Source of the DNA: Oceanihabitans sp. IOP_32
Lineage (GTDB): Bacteria > Bacteroidota > Bacteroidia > Flavobacteriales > Flavobacteriaceae
NCBI RefSeq assembly: GCF_009498295.1
Contig: NZ_CP040813.1
Span: forward strand, 663,001-727,000
Direction: 5' to 3'
DNA: 64,000 nucleotides
Notes under the pieces: model-generated
Told to the model about the DNA's origin: nothing
The model's database searches: none
The model's input: the letters and a program-made list of their open reading frames with translations, nothing else
Shown here: positions 1 to 7,649 of the stretch, in pieces
Layout: the number at the start of each line of letters is the position of its first letter
Position numbering within the stretch: the stretch's first letter is position 1
Position numbers and translations under genes: made by a program

Positions 1-291
1 CGTTCCCAACGGTACATCAACATAAACATCTTCACCATCGGCACCTGTGCTTCGATTTCGGCTACCGTGTTCACCATGACCGGCTCTAAAATGTTTTTTA
101 AATTTTAGTGGTAAAAGGGTCCATAGGTTTGAGTCACCTCTAAGTATCACGTGTCCTCCACGACCACCATCGCCGCCATCTGGACCGCCTTTGGTAATAT
201 ATTTCTCTCTGTGTAAATGTGCAGAGCCTTTACCGCCGTTACCAGAAGCAACATACATTTTCACATAATCTACAAAATTTCCTTCAGTCAT
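1..291 (-). CDS. obg: GTPase Obg, N-terminal part (cut by window edge)
   Basis: The gene reads leftwards off the window, so only the first 97 residues are visible. They form the glycine-rich Obg fold that precedes the GTPase domain: [20 protein letters not shown], then [15 protein letters not shown] and [16 protein letters not shown]. Obg is an essential GTPase that binds the large ribosomal subunit and links ribosome maturation to stress responses. The ATG at 289-291 fits the known family N-terminus. The G-domain lies outside the window and cannot be checked. In flavobacteria obg usually sits next to adk, as it does here. Confidence 0.95.
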   Translation of the reverse strand, partial: MTEGNFVDYVKMYVASGNGGKGSAHLHREKYITKGGPDGGDGGRGGHVILRGDSNLWTLLPLKFKKHFRAGHGEHGSRNRSTGADGEDVYVDVPLGT

Positions 292-402
292 AAATAAAGT
301 TAAAAGTTAGGAGTTAAAAGTTAAACGTTTTTCGCTCTTGCTTTTAATCTTATTATTAATTTTTCGCAAACCTATCTAGTGATAGATCATAGCGACAATA
401 AT

Positions 403-588
403 TTATTCTTTTACTCGCGTAGGTCTACCAATGATATTATAAAGAATTGGACCTAAAAATGGTAACAACAAAACCACCAAAACCCATATTAGTTTGTCAT
501 TATTTTTAAAGTTGTTTTTTAAAATACTAATTAAAGCTGCAACAGGTAAAATAAATAAAGTTATCGCTATAATTACTAACAGTAATTG
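403..588 (-). CDS. PLDc_N-like small membrane ORF lacking a clear start
   Basis: A 61-codon open frame ends with TAA at 403-405. It encodes a hydrophobic segment (LLVIIAITLFILPVAALI), a basic/polar loop (LKNNFKNNDK), a second hydrophobic segment (LIWVLVVLLLPFLGPILY) and a tail IIGRPTRVKE. The two-helix pattern with W and a P-hL-GPILY motif matches the phospholipase D-nuclease N-terminal (PLDc_N) family, which despite its name is a small two-helix membrane protein. An in-frame TAG lies directly upstream (589-591) and no ATG is present, so either a rare start codon is used or the 5' end has decayed. It lies between obg and hpt-adk. Function unknown. Confidence 0.4.
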   Translation of the reverse strand, partial: QLLLVIIAITLFILPVAALISILKNNFKNNDKLIWVLVVLLLPFLGPILYNIIGRPTRVKE

Positions 589-644
589 CTATAATCCAAT
601 ACCGTAATGCCCCTGATGGTTTAAAAAAACAACATAAAATAGGT

Positions 645-1760
645 TTAAAAACCATCAATCAAATTGCTTATTCTTATATTGATATCTTCAATGCTACCCA
701 CACCATCAACACCAAAATACTTATCTTTTTCAGAGTAAAACTCTTTTAATACCGCAGTTTTATTATAGTATTGCTTAATTCTATGTCTAATGATAGACTC
801 GTCTGCATCGTCGGTTCTTCCGCTAGTTTCACCACGCTTTAATAAACGTTCAACCAAAACCTCATCGTCTACTTCTAAGGCTATCATGGCATTAATTTGC
901 GAGTCTTTACGCTCCATCAAGGCGTCTAAAGCTTTCGCTTGTGCATCAGTTCTAGGGAACCCATCAAAAATAAACCCCTTAGCATCGGCATTCTTTTCGA
1001 CCTCGGCCTCCAACATATCTATAGTTACTTGATCTGGAACCAACTCGCCTTTATCGATGTACGATTTTGCAATCATACCTAAAGCCGTTTCATTTTTTAT
1101 GTTAAATCTAAACACATCGCCTGTAGAAATGTGGACTAGATTATATTTTTCTTTTAAAAAATTTGCTTGAGTTCCTTTTCCAGCTCCTGGAGGGCCAAAT
1201 AGCACTAAATTTGTCATGTGTTGCGTTTCTTTTATTTGATATACTTCTGGTATATTTCTTCCTAATCCATCATAATCAAGTCCGTATCCCACTATAAATT
1301 TATTAGGAATTTCTATACCTATGTAATGTAGTTTATAATCTTTTTTGTAAGCCTCGGGTTTATAAAATAAGGTTGCGATTTTTAGTGCTTTTACATTTTC
1401 GTTTTTAAAAATACGATGCACTTCTGCCAAGGTATTACCTGTGTCAATAATATCTTCTAAAATGACCACGGTACGACCCGATAAGTTCTGGGTTAAACCG
1501 ATTAAACGCTGAATATCTTCAGTCGATTTAACACCCTCATACGATGCCAGTTTTATAAACGTGACTTCACAAGGTTTGGGATATTTCTTTACAAAATCGC
1601 TTACTACCATAAACGATCCGTTTAAAATACCAACAAATACAGGGATTTCATCTCCAATATCGTTAGAAACCTCATCGACCATACGTGCAATAGCAGAATC
1701 GATTTCTTGAGCAGAAATAAAAGGTTTAAAGTATTTATCGTGTAACTTTATTGTTGTCAT
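645..1760 (-). CDS. adk: Fused hypoxanthine phosphoribosyltransferase-adenylate kinase
   Basis: This 371-residue protein has two complete enzymes. Residues 1-175 are a purine phosphoribosyltransferase with the PRPP loop VILEDIIDTGNT (99-110) and the flexible-loop SYEG. Residues 182-371 are a short-lid adenylate kinase beginning MTNLVLFGPPGAGKGTQ, with FDGFPRT and the RTDDADESIIRHR lid/arginine region. A linker of about seven residues joins them. The first half salvages hypoxanthine/guanine to IMP/GMP; the second interconverts AMP, ADP and ATP. The ATG at 1760 was chosen because the longer frame starts only at TTG. The Adk half has its own internal Met (1217), so separate translation is possible. 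It diverges from purK-purE, giving a purine locus. Such fusions are known in some Flavobacteriaceae. Confidence 0.93.
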   Translation of the reverse strand: MTTIKLHDKYFKPFISAQEIDSAIARMVDEVSNDIGDEIPVFVGILNGSFMVVSDFVKKYPKPCEVTFIKLASYEGVKSTEDIQRLIGLTQNLSGRTVVILEDIIDTGNTLAEVHRIFKNENVKALKIATLFYKPEAYKKDYKLHYIGIEIPNKFIVGYGLDYDGLGRNIPEVYQIKETQHMTNLVLFGPPGAGKGTQANFLKEKYNLVHISTGDVFRFNIKNETALGMIAKSYIDKGELVPDQVTIDMLEAEVEKNADAKGFIFDGFPRTDAQAKALDALMERKDSQINAMIALEVDDEVLVERLLKRGETSGRTDDADESIIRHRIKQYYNKTAVLKEFYSEKDKYFGVDGVGSIEDINIRISNLIDGF

Positions 1761-1777
1761 TTTTATTTTAAAAGCCT

Positions 1778-1785
1778 CAAAGATA
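1778..1785 (-). promoter_or_regulatory. Candidate -7 element for hpt-adk
   Basis: On the minus strand this reads TATCTTTG, matching the Bacteroidota -7 consensus TAnnTTTG, 18 nt before the hpt-adk ATG. No convincing TTTG -33 box is seen at the expected distance, so support is partial. Confidence 0.3.
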
Positions 1786-1830
1786 ATCAATAGATTAACG
1801 TCCTAATAACTATCGCGATATTTTTTTTAA

Positions 1831-1849
1831 TTTGAGATTTAATCTCAAA
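1831..1849. promoter_or_regulatory. Palindrome in the hpt-adk/purK divergent intergenic region
   Basis: TTTGAGATTTAATCTCAAA is a 19-bp inverted repeat, perfect except for its central position. It sits in the 145-bp gap between the divergent hpt-adk and purK genes, about 15 bp upstream of the purK -7 element. Its place suggests a dimeric operator for purine genes, but no regulator is identified. Confidence 0.35.
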
Positions 1850-1863
1850 TTGATTTTAAAATG

Positions 1864-1871
1864 TATTTTTG
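1864..1871 (+). promoter_or_regulatory. Candidate -7 element for purK-purE
   Basis: TATTTTTG matches TAnnTTTG and lies 34 nt before the purK ATG. A TTTG at 1831 is too far for a standard -33 box, so only the -7 element is supported. Confidence 0.4.
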
Positions 1872-1905
1872 TAAAAATTGACTAAATCTTAATAAACGAA
1901 ACAAC

Positions 1906-3060
1906 ATGAATTATTTCTCTTCAAATTTTAAACTCGGTATTCTAGGAGGCGGCCAACTGGGAAAAATGCTACTAAACAATACCAGAAAATTTGATGTTTA
2001 CACCTGTGTTTTAGACGCCAGCGACCAAGCTCCATGTAAAATTGCATGTAATGAGTTTCATTTGGGCGATTTATTAGATTACGATACCGTTTATAAATTT
2101 GGAAAGCAAGTTGATGTCCTAACCATCGAAATTGAAAATGTAAATGTAGACGCTTTAGAAGCACTTGAGAAAGAAGGCATAAAAGTTTACCCTTCTTCAA
2201 AAACATTACGTACTATTCAAAACAAAGCGACACAGAAATTATTTTATATAGATAATGATTTACCTACAGCTCCATTTTCTCGTTTTGCTTATACCTCTCA
2301 AATTAAAGATGCCATAAAACATGGGGGCCTAAACCTGCCTTTTGTTTGGAAGTGTGCACAATTTGGATACGATGGTACGGGCGTTAAAATTGCACGAACA
2401 TTAGAAGATTTAGAGGGTTTACCTAATGTAGAATGTATTACAGAAAAACTTGTGCCTTTTAAAAATGAGTTGGCCGTTATTGTGGCTAGAAATGCCAATG
2501 GAGAGATAAAAACATTTCCTGTGGTAGAAATGGAATTTCACCCAGAGGCCAATCAAGTCGAGTATGTAATTTGCCCTGCTCGAATTGATAGCAAGATTGC
2601 AGAGATGGCCACCCAAATTGCCTTAAATGCATCGAAAGCGTTTAATCATGTTGGTCTTTTAGCTGTTGAAATGTTTCAAACGGAGGACGATAATATTTTA
2701 ATTAATGAAGTCGCGCCACGACCACATAACTCTGGTCACCAAACGATTGAAGCCAGTTTTACCTCACAATTTGAGCAGCATATTCGAGCCGTTTTAAACC
2801 TTCCTTTAGGTCGCACCGATAGTAAAGTTGGCGGCATTATGGTCAATTTAGTTGGCGAAGAAGGCTACTCTGGTAACGTGATTTACCAAAATATTGAAAA
2901 CATAATGAAAATGGACGGTGTTACACCACACATTTATGGCAAAAAACAAACACGACCTTTTCGTAAAATGGGTCATGTAACTATTGTTAACGAAGATTTG
3001 GTTGAGGCGCGCAGAATTGCACAAGAAGTTAAGAATACCATTAAGGTAATAAGCGAATAA
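1906..3060 (+). CDS. purK: 5-(carboxyamino)imidazole ribonucleotide synthase
   Basis: PurK uses ATP and bicarbonate to carboxylate aminoimidazole ribonucleotide to N5-CAIR in de novo purine synthesis. The 384-residue ATP-grasp protein starts with the nucleotide-binding GILGGGQLGKM (11-21). It has the ATP-grasp loop FGYDGTGVKI near residue 155 and the metal/catalytic INEVAPRPHNSGH from residue 266. Length is normal for the family. purE follows after 77 bp in the same direction, the usual purK-purE pairing. The ATG start gives a family-like N-terminus. Confidence 0.96.
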   Translation: MNYFSSNFKLGILGGGQLGKMLLNNTRKFDVYTCVLDASDQAPCKIACNEFHLGDLLDYDTVYKFGKQVDVLTIEIENVNVDALEALEKEGIKVYPSSKTLRTIQNKATQKLFYIDNDLPTAPFSRFAYTSQIKDAIKHGGLNLPFVWKCAQFGYDGTGVKIARTLEDLEGLPNVECITEKLVPFKNELAVIVARNANGEIKTFPVVEMEFHPEANQVEYVICPARIDSKIAEMATQIALNASKAFNHVGLLAVEMFQTEDDNILINEVAPRPHNSGHQTIEASFTSQFEQHIRAVLNLPLGRTDSKVGGIMVNLVGEEGYSGNVIYQNIENIMKMDGVTPHIYGKKQTRPFRKMGHVTIVNEDLVEARRIAQEVKNTIKVISE

Positions 3061-3137
3061 ATACAGAAAACACATTTCAAAATGAGACCAAATTCTAATT
3101 TTTGGAGCTGAGTTTGGATTTAAAATTTTAAAATTTT

Positions 3138-3620
3138 ATGAATAAAGTAGGAATTATAATGGGAAGCAAAAGTGATCTTCCTATCATGCAAGAAGCGATT
3201 AACATTTTAAAAACATTTGATATTGAGGTGGAAGTCGATATCGTGTCTGCCCACCGCACACCCGAAAAATTGTTTGAGTATGGTAAACAAGCGCACACAA
3301 AAGGCTTTGCTGTCATAATTGCTGGCGCTGGTGGTGCCGCACATTTACCTGGTATGATAGCCTCGCTATCACCACTTCCAGTAATTGGCGTACCAGTTAA
3401 AAGCAGCAACTCTATTGATGGTTGGGACTCTGTGCTTTCTATTCTTCAAATGCCTGGTGGTGTGCCTGTTGCTACTGTAGCTTTAAATGGCGCGAAAAAC
3501 GCAGGCATATTGGCTGCACAAATTATAGGCTCAAACAATGCCTCTGTTTTAAATAAAATTATAGCATATAAAGAAGATTTAAAACAAATGGTTCATAACT
3601 CGGCTAAAGACTTGAATTAA
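3138..3620 (+). CDS. purE: 5-(carboxyamino)imidazole ribonucleotide mutase
   Basis: Class I PurE moves the carboxyl group of N5-CAIR to give CAIR, the step after PurK. The 160-residue protein shows GIIMGSKSDLPIM near the N-terminus, SAHRTPEKL at about 37-45 and the substrate loop IIAGAGGAAHLPGMIAS at about 72-88. GVPVKSS and QMPGGVPVATVA follow. All are hallmarks of the bacterial N5-CAIR mutase rather than the animal-type class II enzyme, and the presence of purK agrees. Confidence 0.96.
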   Translation: MNKVGIIMGSKSDLPIMQEAINILKTFDIEVEVDIVSAHRTPEKLFEYGKQAHTKGFAVIIAGAGGAAHLPGMIASLSPLPVIGVPVKSSNSIDGWDSVLSILQMPGGVPVATVALNGAKNAGILAAQIIGSNNASVLNKIIAYKEDLKQMVHNSAKDLN

Positions 3621-3720
3621 AAAACAAGTTAAGCAATCAAAAAAAAATTGAACTAACCTTACGACTTCCTTTGAGTTTTACAACAACTCTAAGTTACAAA
3701 CACCTTATTACGATTTAAAA

Positions 3721-5760
3721 ATGAATAACAACATACTAAATACACCTTTTGATACCGCCTACAATACGGCTCCATTTTCTAAAATAAAAGACAGCGATTT
3801 TCTTCCTGCTTTTAAAGTGGCTATTAAAAATGCCAAAGCAGAAATTGATGCCATTATTGAAAACAAAGACACACCTAGTTTTGAAAACACTATTGAAGCT
3901 TTAGAATTCTCGGGAGAACAACTCGATAGAATTTCTAACCTCTTTTTTAATTTGAATGCTGCCGAAACCAATGATGACATTCAAAAAATTGCTCAAGAAG
4001 TTTCACCTCTACTCTCAGAATTTAGCAACGATATTACCCTAAACGAAGCACTTTTTAAACGTGTAAAAAAAGTTTATGATACCAAGGACGAGCTCAATTT
4101 AAACGAAGAGCAACACATGCTTTTAGAAAAAAAGTACAAAAGCTTTTCGCGCAATGGCGCTAATTTAACAGACGATAAAAAAGAGCAACTTCGCAGTATA
4201 GACAAACAGCTTAGCCAATTACAACTCCGCTTTGGCGAAAATGTTTTGGCCGAAACCAATAGATACAGCTTGCTTATAACAGACGAGAAAGACCTCGCTG
4301 GTTTACCTGAAGGATTTAAGGAAGCCGCAGCACAAGAAGCAGAGGCCAGAAACAAAAAGGGCTGGTTAATCACTTTAAATTACCCGAGCTTTATTCCGTT
4401 TGTTACTTACGCCGATAACCGTGAGCTTAGAAAAGAAGTGGCTATCGCCTCTGGTGCAAAAGGCTTTAAAAATGATGCCCTAGACAATCAGGGTCTTGTT
4501 TTACGAATAGTTAAATTAAGGCACGATCGCGCTACCTTATTAGGTTATAAAACGCATGCTCATTTTGTTTTAGAAGAACGAATGGCCAAAACTCCAGAAA
4601 CAGTAACCACATTCTTAGAAGATCTTCTAGAGAAATCGAAGCCAGCCGCAGAAAAAGAATTTAAAGAACTTGAAAATTTCGCAAAAGAGCTCGACCGTAT
4701 TGATAATCTTGAAAAATGGGATTCGGCGTATTATGCCGAAAAACTAAAACAAAAATTATTCAGTTTAGACGATGAGCAATTAAAACCTTATTTTAAACTA
4801 GAAAATGTTATTAACGGTGTTTTTACGATTGCTCATAAACTATTTGATTTAAACTTTGAGAAAATTAGCAATATCGATACCTACCACGACGATGTTGAAA
4901 CGTATAAAGTAACTGACAAAAACGGAGATTTAGTGTCTATTTTTTACGCCGATTTCTTTCCCAGAGAAGGGAAACGCAATGGTGCATGGATGACCTCCTA
5001 CAAACCGCAATACATAAAAAATGGTATTAACGAAAGACCACATGTATCGATTGTTTGTAACTTTACAAAACCAACAAAAAGCAAACCGTCGCTATTAACG
5101 TTTAACGAAGTAACCACCTTGTTTCATGAGTTTGGTCATGCCCTACACGGTATGCTAGCCAATACCACATACCCTAGTTTATCGGGCACTAGTGTGTTTT
5201 GGGATTTTGTTGAATTACCAAGTCAGGTTTTAGAAAATTGGTGTTATCAAAAAGAAGCCTTGGAGCTCTTTGCAACACATTACGAAACTGGAGAGCTTAT
5301 TCCGATGGATTTAATTGAAAAGATAAAAAAATCATCTAATTTTCAAGAAGGCATGCAGACGCTACGCCAGGTGAGTTTTAGTTTGTTGGACATGAGTTGG
5401 CATGCCACAGATAACCCAGAAGCTATAACATCAGTTAAAGACCATGAAAACATAATTTTCGAAAACACCAGTCTGTTTCCTATTGTTCCAGAAAACTGCA
5501 TGAGCACCTCGTTTTCTCATATATTTCAAGGGGGTTATTCTTCAGGATATTACAGTTACAAATGGGCAGAAGTTTTAGATGCCGATGCTTTCGAATATTT
5601 TGAAGAAAAAGGTGTTTTTAACAAAGAAGTCGCCACTAAATTTAAAGACCATGTTTTAAGTCAAGGTGGTACAGCCGAACCTATGGAACTCTACAAACGC
5701 TTTAGAGGTCAAGCTCCAAAACCTGAAGCTTTATTAAGACGAGCAGGCCTATTAAAATAG
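3721..5760 (+). CDS. M3 family metallopeptidase (peptidyl-dipeptidase Dcp / oligopeptidase A type)
   Basis: This 679-residue protein is a full-length M3 zinc peptidase. The zinc site is H469-E-F-G-H473 with the third ligand in FVELPSQ at E498. The C-terminal GGYSSGYYSYKWAEVLDADAF segment is the conserved substrate-binding hinge of M3 enzymes. No signal peptide is visible, which favours a cytoplasmic peptidase degrading short peptides. Dcp and oligopeptidase A cannot be told apart safely from sequence alone. It stands alone after purE and is followed by a stem-loop terminator. Confidence 0.9.
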   Translation: MNNNILNTPFDTAYNTAPFSKIKDSDFLPAFKVAIKNAKAEIDAIIENKDTPSFENTIEALEFSGEQLDRISNLFFNLNAAETNDDIQKIAQEVSPLLSEFSNDITLNEALFKRVKKVYDTKDELNLNEEQHMLLEKKYKSFSRNGANLTDDKKEQLRSIDKQLSQLQLRFGENVLAETNRYSLLITDEKDLAGLPEGFKEAAAQEAEARNKKGWLITLNYPSFIPFVTYADNRELRKEVAIASGAKGFKNDALDNQGLVLRIVKLRHDRATLLGYKTHAHFVLEERMAKTPETVTTFLEDLLEKSKPAAEKEFKELENFAKELDRIDNLEKWDSAYYAEKLKQKLFSLDDEQLKPYFKLENVINGVFTIAHKLFDLNFEKISNIDTYHDDVETYKVTDKNGDLVSIFYADFFPREGKRNGAWMTSYKPQYIKNGINERPHVSIVCNFTKPTKSKPSLLTFNEVTTLFHEFGHALHGMLANTTYPSLSGTSVFWDFVELPSQVLENWCYQKEALELFATHYETGELIPMDLIEKIKKSSNFQEGMQTLRQVSFSLLDMSWHATDNPEAITSVKDHENIIFENTSLFPIVPENCMSTSFSHIFQGGYSSGYYSYKWAEVLDADAFEYFEEKGVFNKEVATKFKDHVLSQGGTAEPMELYKRFRGQAPKPEALLRRAGLLK

Positions 5761-5772
5761 ATTTGATATTAA

Positions 5773-5812
5773 TACCAAATTAACAATACGACATTTCAAA
5801 ATTAAATTGGTA
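5773..5812. repeat. MITE-A miniature derivative (40 bp)
   Basis: A 40-bp unit that begins TACCAAATTA and ends AAATTGGTA. Its right 30 bp match the right end of the two longer MITE-A copies (near 11310-11339 and 18088-18118); its left 10 bp match their left end. It is therefore an internally deleted version. It lies 12 bp downstream of the M3 peptidase stop codon. Confidence 0.6.
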
Positions 5813-5848
5813 GAAAACATAAAGTCTTATCGAAAAAAAAATAGAAGG

Positions 5849-5880
5849 TGTGGGAGCTCTGCAAAGAACTCCCACATTTT
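5849..5880 (+). terminator. Intrinsic terminator after M3 peptidase
   Basis: An 8-bp stem TGTGGGAG/CTCCCACA with a 12-nt loop is followed by TTTTATTTTAT. It lies about 90 bp after the peptidase stop. Confidence 0.75.
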
Positions 5881-5946
5881 ATTTTATATAACCGCTGGCT
5901 CTTTAAAAAACCAAATCTATAGATTACTGTAGATAATATCTTAAAT

Positions 5947-6816
5947 TTGAACTCAAATCTGTATACTTTGAATTTCTATATCGTAATTCCTGCACACAAC
6001 GAAGAAGATGTTATAGCACAAACGCTAGACTCACTAACAGGGCAAACTCTTTTACCCAAAAAAGTCGTTGTAGTTAACGATAACTCAACCGATAAAACGC
6101 AAGACATAGTTGAAGCTTTCGCTGAAAAATATGCTTGGATCTCCTTAATAAACTCAAAATCTTCAAACCAACATTTACCGGGTTCAAAAATTGTTAATGC
6201 CTTTTATAAAGGTTATGAAACTTTAGATGCTAATTACGATGTGATTTGCAAATTTGATGCAGATTTAATTTTTCCGAAGGATTATTTAGAACAGCTCAGT
6301 CTACATTTTAAAACCAACCAAAACCTAGGCATGGTTGCTGGTTTTTGTTATATAGAAAAGGATGGAGAATGGGTTTTAGAAAACTTAACCAACAAAGATC
6401 ATATACGAGGGGCACTAAAGGCGTATAGGAAACCATGTTTTGAGCAAATAGGAAAACTTAAATCCTCTATGGGTTGGGATACCGTTGATGAATTGTTAGC
6501 TCAATTTTACGGTTGGAGCATTTTTACAGATCCAAATCTAAAAGTAAAACACTTAAAACCAACAGGAATTAACTACAGCCAAGCGTCTAAATATTTACAA
6601 GGCGAAGCTATGTATAAAATGCGTTATGGTTTTGTAATCACTTTTGTTTCGGCTGTTAAACTCGCTTATAAAAAAGGAAGTTTCAGTTTATTTAAAGATT
6701 ATTTAGCGGGTTATTTTAGGGCAAAAAAACAAAACATAGCGTATTTAGTATCCGAAAAGGAAGGCCAATATATTAGAAATTTACGTTGGAAAGGCATGCT
6801 GAATAAATTAAAGTAA
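5947..6816 (+). CDS. Family 2 glycosyltransferase
   Basis: The 289-residue protein has a GT-A fold. The N-terminal YIVIPAHNEEDVIAQTLDSL is the GT2 nucleotide-sugar motif, VVNDNSTDKT follows, and CKFDADLIFP supplies the metal-binding DxD near residues 104-106. There is no obvious membrane anchor. It likely transfers a sugar to a surface glycan, but donor and acceptor cannot be read from sequence. The start is TTG at 5947; an in-frame TAG at 5920 blocks extension and no ATG is near. It stands alone, so context does not help. Confidence 0.85.
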   Translation: MNSNLYTLNFYIVIPAHNEEDVIAQTLDSLTGQTLLPKKVVVVNDNSTDKTQDIVEAFAEKYAWISLINSKSSNQHLPGSKIVNAFYKGYETLDANYDVICKFDADLIFPKDYLEQLSLHFKTNQNLGMVAGFCYIEKDGEWVLENLTNKDHIRGALKAYRKPCFEQIGKLKSSMGWDTVDELLAQFYGWSIFTDPNLKVKHLKPTGINYSQASKYLQGEAMYKMRYGFVITFVSAVKLAYKKGSFSLFKDYLAGYFRAKKQNIAYLVSEKEGQYIRNLRWKGMLNKLK

Positions 6817-6838
6817 AGGTTCCAGAATCACAGAAACA

Positions 6839-7648
6839 CTAATTAAAACTCCAGCCTTTAGAGCTGCTAGAAGCCTCTAGTTTGTCTTCTAATACATCAT
6901 CCAATTCATGAAAAAAGTCTATGCCTGTTAAGGCTTCAATTTTATCGACCGAAACCACAAATTCGTACAAAGGTCTATCAGAATTTTCGTGAGGTAGTAA
7001 AAACGCTATCATCTTTGTATTGTTCTTATTATAATCAATAAGTACCTTATAAAAATAGTTGGGAACGGAAACCTCTTCTTCTCCAATAGTTTTTAAATCC
7101 CCTTTTAAAACACCACCAGTAACCACAAAAACACCGTCGTATTTTCGGGCCCAATACCGTATTCTTTGCTCTAAGCTATTCCAAATACCAGCATTAAACG
7201 CCTGTTTTTGAGGCGTAATATTACTGGTTAAAAAGGTTTCGTCGTAGGCGTATTTACTATACCTTCTATCGCCTGCTGGACATAAATGCCCACGGTTATA
7301 ACCAGATTTTTTATAATTGCGCCAGCTTGCAGCCCCTGTTTTTACAGCCTTATCTATTTCAAAATAAGGCCGTTTAAAATTGTTTTTTGATAAATGCGAC
7401 TTCTTCAACTCATAAGCCACCCATTCTGCTTGCTCATGGGATTCGCTATAAGACAAAGAATAACCTTCATGGTGCACTACTTGGCCAGTTGTACTGGTTG
7501 GTAAGAAAAAAGCATTCGTGTCCTTTTTAAGAGTCTCACCTTCATGGACGATATCGTTTTTTAGTTTTAAATCTAAATAATAATCGTAACCTTGAACACC
7601 AAAAACGATTAGTAAGGCGATAATTGAATATAGCGTATGTCTACTCAA
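6839..7648 (-). CDS. DNA/RNA non-specific endonuclease, membrane-anchored or exported
   Basis: Residues 5-20 form a hydrophobic signal/anchor helix (LYSIIALLIVFGVQG), so the enzyme acts outside the cytoplasm. The catalytic motif YNRGHLCPAGDRR at about 117-129 is the beta-beta-alpha metal site of the NucA/NucG family; H121 is the presumed general base. FNAGIWNSLEQRIR carries the metal-binding Asn. The family usually has DRGH; here Asp is replaced by Asn, as in some Bacteroidota members. The start is TTG at 7648, just after the upstream phosphatase stop at 7650. The pair is probably co-transcribed, fitting scavenging of phosphate from nucleic acids. Confidence 0.88.
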   Translation of the reverse strand: MSRHTLYSIIALLIVFGVQGYDYYLDLKLKNDIVHEGETLKKDTNAFFLPTSTTGQVVHHEGYSLSYSESHEQAEWVAYELKKSHLSKNNFKRPYFEIDKAVKTGAASWRNYKKSGYNRGHLCPAGDRRYSKYAYDETFLTSNITPQKQAFNAGIWNSLEQRIRYWARKYDGVFVVTGGVLKGDLKTIGEEEVSVPNYFYKVLIDYNKNNTKMIAFLLPHENSDRPLYEFVVSVDKIEALTGIDFFHELDDVLEDKLEASSSSKGWSFN

Positions 7649-7649
7649 A

